From NCBI RefSeq assembly GCF_002575655.3, contig NC_053035.3, positions 500,184,601-500,248,600 of the forward strand: a stretch of 64,000 bases of DNA, in the 5' to 3' direction. This DNA comes from Aegilops tauschii subsp. strangulata. Lineage: Eukaryota; Streptophyta; Magnoliopsida; Poales; Poaceae. A model generated the notes under the pieces. That model searched no databases and was not told where the DNA came from. It saw only the letters and a list, made by a program, of their open reading frames with translations. Below are positions 22,303 to 33,342 of this stretch, one piece after another. Within the stretch, counting starts at the first letter, position 1, and the number at the start of each line of letters is the position of its first letter. The translations under genes and the position numbers were made by a program.

Positions 22303-25300
22303 TCATTGAACAATACGATACAGAGACGGGTATTGAATGGCAAGGGGGGTCTCTCCGAGCCAAGTATCCTCCCAGAATCGCGTGCTAGCGCCGTTGCCAA
22401 TAATAAACTTTGTCCTATTAAACAAGGTTCCTTTGACTTTCATAAGCCCTTTCCAAAAGGGTGAGTCAGTCGGCCTTGCTGTCACCTGGGACAAAGTTTT
22501 GGAATGAAGATACTTGCTACGAAGGATCTGCGCCCAAGTGGCATCAGTCTCTACCGATAACTTCCACAGCCACTTGCTAAGAAGACATCTGTTCTTGACC
22601 TCAAGATTCTCAATACCAAGACCCCCTTGGTCTTTCGGTCGACAGATGATATCCCATTTGGCTAGTCGGTATTTTTTTTAGTTCATCGCTCTGTCAGAAG
22701 AAACGTGATCGATAGAAGTCCAGTCTTTTCCTAACTCCAACTGGGACTTCGAAGAACGACAAAAGAAACATAGGCATACGCATGAGAACCGAGTTTATCA
22801 GAATTAATCGTCCTCCGTATGACATGAGCTTGCCCTTCCAGCAACTCAGTTTCTTTTCAAATCGGTCCTCGATGCACTTCCATTCTCTGTTTGTCAGCTT
22901 GCGATGGTGAATTGGGATACCTAAGTACGTGAAAGGTAAAGTCCCCAATTCGCACCCAAACAATTGTTGGAAATATGCCCTAGAGGCAATAATAAATGGT
23001 TATTATTATATTTCTTTGTTCATGGTAATTGTCTATTATTCATGCTATAATTGTATTGTCCGGAAATCGTAATACATGTGTGAATACATAGACCACAACC
23101 TGTCCCTAGTAAGCCTCTAGTTGACTAGCTCGTTGATCAACAGATAGTCATGGTTTCCTGACTATGGACATTGGATGTCATTGATAACGGGATCACATCA
23201 TTAGGAGAATGATGTGATGGACAAGACCCAACTTAAGCATAGCATAAAAGATCGTGTAGTTTCGTTTGCTAGAGCTTTTCCAATGTCAAGTATCTTTTCC
23301 TTAGACCATGAGATCGTGCAACTCCCGGATACCGTAGGAGTGCTTTGGGTGTGCCAAACGTCACAACGTAACTGGGTGACTATAAAGGTGCATTACGGGT
23401 ATCTCCGAAAGTGTCTGTTGGGTTGGCACGGATCGAGACTGGGATTTGTCACTCCGTGTAAACGGAGAGGTATCTCTGGGCCCACTCGGTAATGCATCAT
23501 CATAATGAGCTCAATGTGACTAAGGCGTTAGTCACGGGATCATGCATTGCGGTACGAGTAAAGAGACTTGCCGGTAACGAGATTGAACAAGGTATTGGGA
23601 TACCGACGATCGAATCTCGGGCAAGTAACATACCGTTTGACAAAGGGAATTGCATACGGATTGATTGAATCCTCGACACCGTGGTTCATCCGATGATATC
23701 ATCGTGGAACATGTGGGAGCCAACATGGGTATCCAGATCCCGCTGTTGGTTATTGACCGGAGAGGCGTCTCGGTCATGTCTGCATGTCTCCCGAACCCGT
23801 AGGGTCTACACACTTAAGGTCCGGTGACGCTAGGGTTGTAGAGATATATGTATGCGGAAACTGGGAAGTCTTATTTTGGTCGCCGGAAAAGTTTCGCGCT
23901 TTATCGGTATTGTACCGGGAGTGCCGAAAGGGGTCCGGGGGTCCACCAGCCCCGGGGGGCCACATGGGCTGTAAGGGGTGCGCCTTGGCCTATATGGGCC
24001 AAGGGCACCAGCCCCAAGAGGCCCATGCGCAAGAGATAAGAAAAAAGGGAGAGTCCTAAAGGGGGAAGGCACCTCCGAGGTGCCTTGGGGGGGAAGGACT
24101 CCCCCCTGGCCGCACCCTTCCTTGGAGGAAGGGGCAAGGCTGCGCCCCCTCTCCCTTGGCCCTATATATAGTGGGGGGAAGGGAGGGCAGCAATATCTAA
24201 GCCTTGGGCGCCTCCCTCCTCCCCTGCAACACCTCTCTCTCTCTCGCAGAAGCTTGCGAAGCCCTGCCGGAGACCTGCTACATCCACCACCACGCCGTCG
24301 TGCTGTTGGATCTCCATCAACCTCTCCTCCCCCCTTGCTGGATCAAGAAGGAGGAGACGTCGCTGCACCGTACGTGTGTTGAACGCGGAGGTGCCGTCCG
24401 TTCGGCACTCGGTCATCGGTGATTTGGATCACGGCGAGTACGACTCCGTCATCCACGTTCATTGGAACGCTTCCGCTCGCGATCTACAAGGGTATGTAGA
24501 TGCACTCCTTTCCCCTCGTTGCTAGTAGACTCCATAGATGCATCTTGGTGAGCGTAGGAAAATTTTAAATTATGCTACGATTCCCAACAACAATTGTCTA
24601 TATGCCTCTTGTTCGTCATTGGCTCTACCAAAGCAGAACAATTCGCTTTTGTGAAAGTTAATCTTTAACCCGGACAATTCTTCAAATAAGCATAACACCA
24701 GCTTCATGTTTCTTGCTTTGGCCAAGTCATGCTCCATAAAGATGATCGTATCATCGGCGTACTGTAGGATAGACACACCTCCATCAACTAGATGAGGTAC
24801 CAAGCCACCCACCTGACCAGCCTCCTTAGCCCTTCCTATCATAATTGCCAACATATCAACTACAATGTTGAACAAGATAGGAGACATCGGATCCCCTTGT
24901 CTCAGGCCCTTATGTGTTTGGAAATAATGACCTATGTTGTCATTCACTTTAATTCTCCCTTTTTGCGTGAACGATTCTACCTGGCGTCGCCAGGCTTCAT
25001 CAAAACCTTTCATACGCAAGGCCTGTTGAAGGAATGGCCATTTGACTTTACCGTACGCTTTCTCGAAATCCACCTTAAAAACAACTCCATCTAATTTTTT
25101 CGAGTGGATTTCGTGGAGCGTTTCATGAAGGACCACCACCCCTTCTAGGATGTTTCTGTCCGGCATGAAAGCAGTTTGGGACTGCTGCACCACAAAATGC
25201 GCAATCTGTGTGAGCCTATTAGTCCCAACCTTGGTGAAATTTGAAACTAACATTGAGAAGGCAGATCGGCCTGAACTGCTCAATTCTCACAGCCTCCGTT

Positions 25301-26587
25301 TTCTTAGGAAGCAATGTTATTGTTTCAAAATTTAAGTGAAATAACTGAAGCTGTCCAGGGAATAGATCATGGAACATTGGTAGCAATCCCCCTTGATAAT
25401 ATGCCAACACTTTTTATAGAACTCCGCCGAAAATCCATCCGGCCCTGGAGCCTTATTGTTTTTCATCTGCGCAATAGCTTCAAACACCTCTTTCTCCGAG
25501 AAAGGGGCAACCAAAATATCATTGTCATTAGCAGTGAGTTGAGGCACATCCTCAATCCCGGACTCATCCAGGGACACACAATTATCCTCCGAGGACCAAA
25601 CAACTACTTATAGTACTCGGTAATGTATAATTTTAGGTTATCCCGGCCTAAAATAGTTCCTTCATCTTGTTCAAGCTGAAAGATTCTCTTTTTTCTGTGC
25701 TTGCCATTAGCGATCAAGTGAAAGAATTGAGTGTTCGCGTCCGCCTGGACAACTTTGCGGACCTTAGCCCGCAACGCCCACTTTAATTCCTCTTCGCGGA
25801 GAAGCTCTTTCAACCTCATCTCTGCTTCTAGCTTAGCATGAAGCTCCGTGGCTTGCAAAATTGTGGATTCGGCTTTTAAATCTAGGGACTGAATAAGTGT
25901 AAGGAGCCTTTCCTTTTCGACCTTATAAATCCCACTAAGGTGCTTAGCCCACCCACGTAAGAAACTTCTCAAATGCCTAATCTTATTCTGCCAGCGCTCA
26001 ACGAAAGTCCTACCTCCTGCATCCTTAGCCCATTCCCTGGCTATCAGATCCAAGAAGCCTTCATGTTCAAACCATGCCAGCTCTAATGAAAAGGAGTTTT
26101 TGTTTCCCACGTGGTTGGGCTCACCAGAGTCCACGAATAAAGGCGTGTGATCAGAGATTCCGCGCGAGAGAGCCTGGACCGTTACCAAAGGGTATTTCTG
26201 TTCCCATTCGACGCTCGCTAGGACTCGATCCAGCTTCTCAAACGTCGGGTTTGGCAAAGCATTAGCCCAAGTAAATTTTTTACCGGAAAGCTCTATCTCT
26301 CTCAGATCCAAGCTTTCAATAATGATATTAAACATAAACGACCATCTTTCGTCAAAATTATCATTATTCTTTTCCTCTCTCCTCGTAATGATATTAAAGT
26401 CACCCCCAACTAAAATTGGGAGCTGCTCAGGGCCGCAAATTCGAACAAGATCCGCCAAAAAACTCTGGTTTAAGCTCGGGCTGCGCGGCACCATAGACCG
26501 CCACCAGAGCCCAGTTAAACCCATCTGCTTTGGACCTAACCCGAAACTTAACCGCAAAGTCACAGTTAGATGTTTTTGCACCATACC
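22303..26587 (-). pseudogene. LINE ORF2: AP endonuclease, reverse transcriptase, dead
   Basis: The endonuclease C-terminal half shows NWALVAVYG, ILVGGDFNIITRREEK, FTWANALPNPTFEKLDR and LSRGISDHTPLFV (the SDH box). The reverse transcriptase shows NNKAPGPDGFSAEFYKKCW, QTAFMPDRNILEGVVVLHE, FKVDFEKAYGKVKWPFL, GLRQGDPMSPILFNIVVDML, the catalytic box YADDTIIF, SGLKINFHKSE, and beyond the solo LTR LPFTYLGIPIHHRKL and SYGGRLILINSVL. The end shows FIIGNGASTRFWEDTWLG. Frame changes occur near 26460, 25600 and 25300 and a stop after LYRIVQ. The catalytic YADD is intact, but the gene is not. Confidence 0.92.
22965..24589 (+). mobile_element. Solo LTR of Angela/WIS/BARE-type Copia
   Basis: Starts TGTTGGAAATATGCCCTAGA and ends TTCCCAACA, with a perfect 5 bp target duplication acaat at 22960-22964 and 24590-24594. 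The start and body (ggcaataataaatgg, gataacgggatcacatcatt, gtttcctgac, cccgaacccgtagggtctac, ctcccccctt, ggatcaagaaggaggagac) are those of this very abundant Triticeae clade. A TATA box lies at about 24162-24170. Excising it joins LINE residues EAYRQ and LFGCELG in frame. Confidence 0.95.
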
Positions 26588-26683
26588 AAAAGGGAAATCC
26601 AGACAGACGAGAAATAAAATACTCCACCACGTACACGCAGCTTCCACTCCCAAACGTGAGTACGTACGTTTGAGTCCTCCTCC

Positions 26684-26692
26684 TATATATAA
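26684..26692 (+). promoter_or_regulatory. TATA box of DUF4228 copy 3
   Basis: TATATATAA, 83 bp before the start codon, in the same context (aactggccc downstream) as the boxes of copies 1 and 2. Only about 95 bp of ancestral promoter remains upstream before the LINE junction, and an internal stretch present in copies 1 and 2 (gcaaatat..ccccaaaccg) is missing. Confidence 0.62.
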
Positions 26693-26774
26693 CTGGCCCT
26701 CCTCCATCCCCGTCTCAACCCAAAGCTCACACAACGACATCACAAAGATCACCACAAACGCAGCTCCAAGACAA

Positions 26775-27326
26775 ATGGGGCTCTGCATGTCTAGCGGCAG
26801 CGCGGCGGCGGTGCTGGCAAAGGAGCAGCCTGCCTCGACGGCTATGGTACTGCTTCCAATGGGTGAGCTGCGGGAGTACCCGCGCCCGGCCACAGCGGGC
26901 CAGGCGCTCGACGACCTGGTGGCTGGGGACGCCGGTTGGTTCCTGTGCGACGCCGACGAGATGGGGTTCGATGCCCGCGTGGCCGCCGTCTCCCAGGCCG
27001 AGGAGCTCCGCCCGGGGCAGATCTACTTCGTGCTCCCCGCTGAGGCTCGACGGAAGGGCCTCCGGCGTGAGGACCTCGCTGCTCTCGCTGTCAGGGCGTC
27101 CGCGGCGCTCGTTAATAAGGCCAACACCGCCTCCTGCGCCGGACGACGACGGAGGCGCGCCGGCTCGGTGGCCCCGCTCGTATTCGCTCCACCACAGGAG
27201 GCCGTCCCTTACAAGACTGTGTCGGCGCTGGCGGCGAAGAGGCGGCCGGTGGCGCGTGCGAAGAGTGCCGGCAGGATGCAGCCGCGCTTCGCACCCGATC
27301 TGAGCACTATTCCCAAGTGTGAGTGA
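26775..27326 (+). CDS. DUF4228/PADRE domain protein, copy 3 (intact, inverted)
   Basis: A single-exon gene of 183 codons in opposite orientation to copies 1 and 2. I start at MGLCMSSGS (26775), which matches copy 2; the open frame extends upstream to 26322, but that part is antisense LINE and leader. Core: LLPMGELREYPRPATAGQAL, WFLCDADEMGFDARVAAV, EELRPGQIYFVLPAEARRKG, LRREDLAALAVRASAALV, then a basic tail with KRRPVARAKSAGRMQPRFAP, ending STIPKCE. The MGxxxS start with cysteine 4 suggests lipid anchoring (inference). The gene has its own TATA box, but a LINE abuts the promoter about 190 bp upstream, so expression may differ from copy 2. Family role: stress/pathogen-responsive, molecular activity unknown. 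Confidence 0.88.
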   Translation: MGLCMSSGSAAAVLAKEQPASTAMVLLPMGELREYPRPATAGQALDDLVAGDAGWFLCDADEMGFDARVAAVSQAEELRPGQIYFVLPAEARRKGLRREDLAALAVRASAALVNKANTASCAGRRRRRAGSVAPLVFAPPQEAVPYKTVSALAAKRRPVARAKSAGRMQPRFAPDLSTIPKCE

Positions 27327-27439
27327 AGGAACACAATGGCTTTCGCGGATGGATCGATAGATCATGCAAGATGGCTTGAATATCCGGCGATTCTGGAAAC
27401 AGGTCGAGCGAAGGAAGGTGGCAGTCGTGGGATTCTGAT

Positions 27440-27860
27440 CGGATGGACGGTGCCTGTTTCGCGTGGAAGTTACACTCATAGGCAGATAGGCTGTAATTTG
27501 TAGGAACAAAATTTTGACCGGTTAGTCGAGTTTGTCTTTGAAGTTGACGCTATGACGGAGACAACAAAATTAATGTGAATATAAGTACCTGATTTTGCCA
27601 AAACTTTTTCCCTAGTTTCTACATTTCTCTATCTCTGACATGTTCGAAACCTGCAATTAGATGGAACCACCGAGCTCATGTTCGTGCGAGTGCGACAGAG
27701 CTCACACTGCTTTGCCGGTTCGAAACCTGCAAATTTTGGCCCTGTCTGTCTTCTCATTGCTGCTCGGATCGCTCGTTTCTCTGCAATCTCTGCTTTGCCG
27801 GTTTGCAGCCACATGAGAATTGTACTGCCCAATGGATGCAACTTCATCTTTGTTCAGATC
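27440..27860. repeat. Downstream flank of copy 3, inverted match to 4030-4400 and 9780-10170
   Basis: The 3' flank carries, inverted, the same blocks found below copies 1 and 2: tgtaatttgtaggaacaaaa, gttagtcgagttt, caaaattaatgtgaatata, and the gagaattgtactgcccaatg stretch. The duplicated unit thus included 3' flank as well as gene, and the third copy arose from the same segment. Confidence 0.7.
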
Positions 27861-27995
27861 TCAGGCTATCACCAAAAGCTATCTCCACTATGTTCTCCCT
27901 TTGGATCTGTATGGAAGGTGGCTGCGTAAGGAATATGTATTGACCAATGGTTCCAAATTTTCAGACTCAACAAAGGAAGAGAGTGGGGACGTCCC

Positions 27996-28338
27996 GGACC
28001 CATGGGCATATGAACTCACTTTTTAAAAATGTATTTCAAACGCATTTTACAATGCCAAAATTTTCGAAAGAAAATTTCACACATACATCTTCGCAACATG
28101 TGTGCGCGGCACAAAGTTTTGTGAGAAGATATCTTGTTATTTTGTCTATGCGAAAAAGACAAATTTCAGTGCTTTTAAATAGCGTTCCACAACACATTAT
28201 TTTTCTTTTTTGCATAGGCCATAGAAAAGGTTCTTTTTTCGCAAAACTTTCTGCACGCACATAGAATGTGAAGACGTATGCGTGTAACTTTTTTCATAAT
28301 TTTTTGGCATTTAGAAATGGGCTTTTCGAAGTGGGTCC
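27996..28338. mobile_element. Fold-back MITE with long inverted arms
   Basis: Ends GGACCCA and TGGGTCC are inverted, and the arms match for over 100 bp (left atgccaaaattttcgaaag, acatacatcttcgcaacatg; right, on the other strand, atgccaaaaaattatgaaaa, gcatacgtcttcacattcta). No target duplication identified. Confidence 0.7.
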
Positions 28339-29440
28339 ATCCATCTACTTTCCCTCAACAGACAACAAAGACTCTTCGTTTGCTTGATAGTTGTGGCCTG
28401 TGGTACGAGTTTGGAACTACATAGCATAGTACTAGCAGGACTGAAGGTGGTATGGCTCCTGTTTGTACTGAATTGTTCAAGTTATAGTGAAGGTAATAGG
28501 CTGTGTGCAATTGTCAGAATCTAGTAATAATCAAAAATAGCATATTATGTTGACCACTGCATCTTGGTAAAACAGTACACAGAAATTATCTTTGTTAAAT
28601 TTGTCATTGTTCTTTCCCCAGTCCTGTAAACTTTTTTTTGTTCCCCAATCCAGGGCAGCATCTCTTTAGAGTTCAGAATATCTTCGTTTCCTGAGCATTA
28701 TTTTTTAGTCTTTGTATTGAGCTCTGTAGTTATTTTATTTATGTTCCCATTGGTGTGCATGACAACCAGCTGCCAGTTGTGCCCCCATGCACAGTGCCAG
28801 TGAAAGTTGTAACAGTGCAGTGCTGAAGTGGATAATAACATCTGCATAATTCAGTGCTAATTTTCAGCTTCATCTACTTGGCCTTAGTCATGCCTATAGT
28901 GAATGAACCTCTAAACCCTTGAGATGCTCTATCTGGCAGCAATACTTCTAACGGATTGACTTCACCCAGAGATTTTGCTTGAATAGAGTAGATTACCGTC
29001 ACCGTCTCTTATCTTTACTTTTATAATTAAGACGTTTTTATAGAGTCTATAACAGGGTAAAAAACGTCTTATATTTTGATATGAAGGGAGAATCACTTAT
29101 GGAAGATATATACAGGGCAATACCAGGCTTGCATAATGCAGGTTGCGCTTCTCTCCGAGACTCTTTCTCATAACGGAATCATATGCTCGATCGCTTGCAT
29201 GGTTGCCGCTAATGTAGTAGTTCATAATGGATCAGTTCTGGTGTTCCGTTTTGAATTTCGTTTGGGCTTCTCGCAGATGCACATCTCGATCGACCAATTC
29301 AGTGGAATCCTTCCTGCTATGGTTTGCAACTAGGCACAGCTAGGAACTAGGTCCGGCCTAAATCAGAGCTGTTCCGTTCCGGCCTCCCCGTCGAGACGTC
29401 GCCATCTAGCTATACATTTTTACAGACTCGATCTATCATC
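28339..29440. other. Unassigned DNA with a decayed Stowaway-like stretch
   Basis: About 1.1 kb without a recognised gene. At about 29010-29090 a pair of inverted aagacgttttta / aaaaacgtctta segments followed by gaagggag looks like a decayed Stowaway/mariner MITE. Confidence 0.4.
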
Positions 29441-29597
29441 TACTACCTCCGTTTCAAATTATAACATGTTTTAGCTATTTCAATATAATTAAACTAGATA
29501 CGGATTAAAATGGGTGAATAGATACACTACAATGCATCTAGATACATACGAATCTGAAAAAGACTAAAACATCTTATACTTTGAAACGGAGCAAGTA
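29441..29597. mobile_element. Stowaway-type MITE (mariner)
   Basis: Inverted ends ctacctccgtttcaaa and tttgaaacggagcaag, flanked by TA at 29441-29442 and 29596-29597, with matching subterminal aacatgttttag / taaaacatctta. The length of about 155 bp and the TA target fit Stowaway. Confidence 0.78.
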
Positions 29598-29659
29598 TGT
29601 GTTTATCACTAAGCTATGTAGCTACTGTTTGCCGGTTCATGAAGGAAAATTTTACGGTG

Positions 29660-29748
29660 CATTATAATACACCAGAGCACGTGTATTATATGGGCGATCT
29701 AACGGATAATAATAACTGAGCCATTATAATACACCAGAGCACGTGTAT
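29660..29748. repeat. 27 bp direct repeat, 62 bp period
   Basis: The same 27 bases, containing ccagagcacgtgtat, occur at 29660-29686 and 29722-29748. Each copy has the G-box core CACGTG. No gene start is recognised nearby. Confidence 0.88.
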
Positions 29749-30726
29749 CGATGTGGAGGCAGCTTCCACCGACGCACGGGTCATGTAAAATGACGAGCTG
29801 AGTACCTTCTTTCCATTGAGTAGGCGATGAAGGCGTTTGGTTATGCATGCAGTCCATGTCGCCGTCGTCATCATCATTTGAGTTATTCGATCATGTGATC
29901 CTCTTCTCCAGCAGCAGATGAGACTTGAGAAATTATGCACGTATTTGCCTAGCTATTTCAGACAAGTCAACCATGGATGACACATTGACCCATGCATACC
30001 CGTGTATATATAAGCATCTGAATCGGGAACCGGCAAAAACCATTGATGCCAACTCATCTTTGCCTTGCCCACACCTCCATATATAGTTTGCATGAGGCCA
30101 CTGCCCTCGCCTTGCATGAGGCCACTCCCGGCGGCCGGGTGCATCCACAAATATTAGATTTTGGATTAAAGCAACCTTGATTGTCCAATAGCGCCAATTA
30201 AAAAAATTCTGTACAATGTTACTTTTTTAATATAATATAAAATATTACTTTAGGGGCTTCCCCTGCGGTAAAGGTGTCAAAAAAAAGCGCCTATAAATTA
30301 GACTTATTTTACCGAGAGATGAGAAGCGACAAAAGCACGCGCACTCGCGTGTCCGTGCACCACTCGTGCACGTACCAGGGGGCGCCGGCCGGCCTGGTAG
30401 AACTCTGCATATGGGCTTGCAAAAGTCTCTGGCAGGTCTTCGCATGCGTTCGGACCAGTAGCTAGATCTTCTTTATTTACCGCTTTCCGCTTCTTTCTTT
30501 TTTTAGATTAGATTCCGCTTTGGTCGTGAATCCTGACGCAATTTTCGTCGCGCGCATGCATGACCAGCAGAGAAAGGGGTCGACCTAGTACGTACGTGGA
30601 GATCTGGTTTCCTGGCACGATATCACGTCACAGATCGAGCGCGCAAGAGGCAAAAGATCAGGAGTATCACGGGCGGTACGTTCCAGCAAAATGCTCAAGG
30701 CAGGCAGGAGCAGGATCGGTAGTACA
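29749..30726. other. Unassigned DNA
   Basis: No recognised gene. A short direct repeat tgcatgaggccact occurs at about 30090 and 30114. A TATATATA-like box near 30080 on either strand is not linked to a gene. Confidence 0.4.
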
Positions 30727-30842
30727 TACTCCCTCCGTTCAGAAATACTTGTTCTTGAAATGGTTGTATCTAGACTTATTTTAGTTATAGATACATTCAT
30801 TTTATCTATTTCTAGGACAAGTATTTTCGGACGGATGGAGTA
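30727..30842. mobile_element. Stowaway MITE
   Basis: Ends CTCCCTCCGTTCAGAAATAC and gtattttcggacggatggag, flanked by TA at 30727-30728 and 30841-30842; 112 bp between. Internal arms (acttgtt.ttgaaat / atttctaggacaagt) complete the hairpin. Confidence 0.87.
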
Positions 30843-31108
30843 CCTCAAGCCTGCCATCACGGTTCAAATCACAAGAAGAAAACAAAGTGAAGATCCCTCT
30901 AATTATGGCAACCGCCAAAGATCTTCCCTTGGAATCCACGGCAAGCAGCCGAAAGAGATCGAGAACGACGACATGCCAAAGGAAACAGCACGCCAGCCCC
31001 GCACGCTGACAAGTACAGTAAAGATCTTCAATCGGTCGCACCGAAGCAGGCCGATCGAGAGCCCGAGACAACGATAGTAGCTAGTACGTACAATCTGACA
31101 GTGAAACC

Positions 31109-33333
31109 CGAGTTTATAGCATCACTTTTATGTTCAAATTTACTACTGAATGGTACCAGTTAGTTTGCACATTTTCGTTAGTTTCTTTTTTTACAAAAAA
31201 CACTAAACATGAATTGAGAGCGAATTGACATTATATTGTTTCTGACAGCTCGGACCCACACGTTAGGAGTGATTTGCTGAGGTGGACATGTCAGCCTCAC
31301 ATCTTTTTTCCTCACTCCCTCACCCCGTTGACCACTCAATCCTGACATAGTGGACACACACGTCAAGAGTGAGGTGGATGTGGGTCCCACTTCTCAGCCT
31401 CTTATATCCTTACCCCCCCCCCCCCCCTCTCTCTCACCCGTTGACTAACCCAACCACATGTCCTCTCTCTCTCACCAAATTGCCAACCGCCGGCGAGCCC
31501 CACGCTCTTGCTGCCATCCCAATCCTCGGCGAGTAGGTCGCCTTCCGCCGTCCAGGCTTGCTGCCATTGGGTTCCCGAACTGCAACATCTCCGCTCCAGA
31601 CGGGAATGGCAGCACCGCCGCACCAGACGGTCCCGTGGACGACCGCCGTGCAAGGCCGTCTCCAGAAATTTGGGGGCCCGGTGCGAAATAGAAAAGGTTT
31701 CTCTTATGATGGACTAATTTTCATGTCATCCAAAATGATATCTGATACACGCTTGCATGAACTTCTGAGCAAACAACGAATATAAAATAGGGCTCCAACT
31801 TTTCTTTTTAAAGTCAAACTTCCTTTTATTTATTTTATTTTATTAGGTGCATTAACATTTTTTATGGAATTTTGAAACAGTAAGTGTATATTTTTGTAGG
31901 GTAAAATAGGAAGTGTATTTGGTTTATTCTTTGTGATTCCCTAATTTGCTACTAGTGGGTTGTTTCCACTTGAAATCTGCATGAAAAAAAGTCCCCACGG
32001 ATGGAGGGATCTCCTTTCCTCCCTAATCTTCATGCATGCAATTACATGCAAGCCAACAAATCCGGAAATAAATGATGAATGGATTAAGCAGTTGCTCCCC
32101 GAAAAACCGCTGGTGTGAGATGAAAAAGGAATCCCGTGCATGCACACGGGAGATAATCAAGCAGACTGCGGGATCGTGCGCAGAGAAGGAAAAAAACTTG
32201 CTGGCCACTAAGATCATGCAGGACGTGCCCCATAATTAGCGTTAGATTAGTACGATCTGGGGCCCCCAGATTTTATGGGGCCCTGTGCGGTCGCCCACCT
32301 TGGCCATCCTTGTCGACGGCCCTGCCGCCGTGGTGGGGCGTCGCCGTTGGCCAGGCCTCGCCTCGAGCCGCCGCTGCCCGCGGGGCCGAACAACGCCGCC
32401 CTGGCCCTTAACCGCCGCCTGGCACAAGCATATGCGCCCGATTGGGAGCGCGCCAGCCGCTGCCGTTGCCCCGAGGCTTGGTTGGGAACGCGACGGACGT
32501 CGTCGCCTCGTGCTGGATGGCTCCCGCCGGACTGGGAGCCAGCGCAAGGGGAACGCCGCCCTGGGGCCGCAGTTGCTCTGAAACCAACCGACGCGGAGGG
32601 CGCCGCACCGGCGTTGGGCTACCGCCTCTGCCTCGAGCCGGGTCGGTGCCGGGAGGATCCCGTGGTTCACCGTCGCCGTCGCTTGGAGGGGCATGCCGCG
32701 GTGCCGTCCTTTTGGACTGCCGCACCGCCTCCGCTCACCTGACGTGCAGGCGAGTTGTCGTAGTAGTTGCTTCCATGCAGGTCGTGGATGGTGCTATCCT
32801 GTGCGTCGCCGCCACGTTGTGGCACCGTCGGCGTCTAACAGGACACCGGATTCACCCGTGCGTGCTCGACTCCGGCCGCGGTCGTCTCGATTCGGTCAAC
32901 GGGATGCGAGAGGGGGAAAGAAAATGAGATGGGACGCTGACAGGTGGACCCACGTGCACCTCAGCAAATCACTCATGACATGTAGGCCCGCCCTATTAGA
33001 GTTGGTGTCAACTGGTGTTCAATTCGCGTGAGGAGAGCGGCGGTCAACGGGGTGAGAGAACGTGTAAGAAAATGTCGGCGGCTGCCAGTGGGCCCTACCT
33101 ACACTTAACCACTGGTTGAATAACGGCCGTTATCTATCACCGTCTCCCCTGCCACGCCAGTCAGCATGTAGGCCCGTGCTGTCAGAAGCAACATCAATTC
33201 GTGTTTAACCGAAGTTTTGTATTTTTTGCAAAAAACTAACGAAAATGTGGCGGTTTTTTATCCCGTAAACGAAAACTGATACCATTCGGTAAATTTGAAC
33301 ACAAAAATGATGGTTTTATGCATGCTATAAACT
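31109..33333. mobile_element. Mutator-like element with long inverted arms and GC-rich cargo (Pack-MULE candidate)
   Basis: The left arm from about 31111 (agtttatagcatcacttt, aaatttactactgaatggta, cattttcgttagtt) is inverted at the right end to about 33333 (ctaacgaaaatgtg, ataccattcggtaaatttga, catgctataaact). Similarity continues inward for a few hundred bp (ttctgacagc, gagtgatttgctgaggtg, caccccgttgacc on both arms). Possible 9 bp target duplication with one mismatch: agtgaaacc at 31100-31108 and agtgaaaca at 33334-33342. The middle has no transposase; it holds GC-rich DNA (31450-31650 and 32325-32930) interrupted by a hAT element. Long arms plus non-transposon GC-rich filling suggest a Pack-MULE, but I cannot name a parent gene. 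Confidence 0.68.
31651..32324. mobile_element. Non-autonomous hAT element
   Basis: The ends CAAGGCCGTC and GACGGCCCTG are inverted copies, and the perfect 8 bp target duplication ccgccgtg (31643-31650 and 32325-32332) is diagnostic of hAT. The subterminal region repeats gggggcccggtgcg / ggggccctgtgcgg. The interior is AT-rich and noncoding, in contrast with the GC-rich DNA on both sides, which becomes continuous when the element is removed. Confidence 0.88.
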
Positions 33334-33342
33334 AGTGAAACA

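Larger units (their letters stand above)
22245..26590 (-). mobile_element. LINE (L1 type), 5'-truncated, twice interrupted
   Basis: On the minus strand the order is endonuclease (25.6-26.6 kb), reverse transcriptase (24.6-25.6 kb and 22.69-22.96 kb), and the zinc-binding region (22.3-22.5 kb). Its 5' end at about 26580-26590 abuts DUF4228 copy 3's promoter sequence; its 3' end is cut by the CACTA element at 22244 and I could not find the remainder on the far side. A solo LTR splits the reverse transcriptase at 22965-24589. Confidence 0.9.

Noticed and set aside
26322..26774. Upstream extension of the copy 3 reading frame to 334 codons
   Set aside because: The added part is antisense to LINE endonuclease and to untranslated leader; the start MGLCMSSGS matches copy 2.
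26588..26893. Minus-strand frame joining DUF4228-like DNA to LINE endonuclease as a fusion protein
   Set aside because: The N-terminal part is the antisense of copy 3, and the junction is a chance open frame across the insertion point.
31458..32927. GC-rich frames in the Mutator-like element as host exons
   Set aside because: No domain recognised, frames on both strands overlap, and the hAT insertion breaks them; kept only as cargo of unknown origin.
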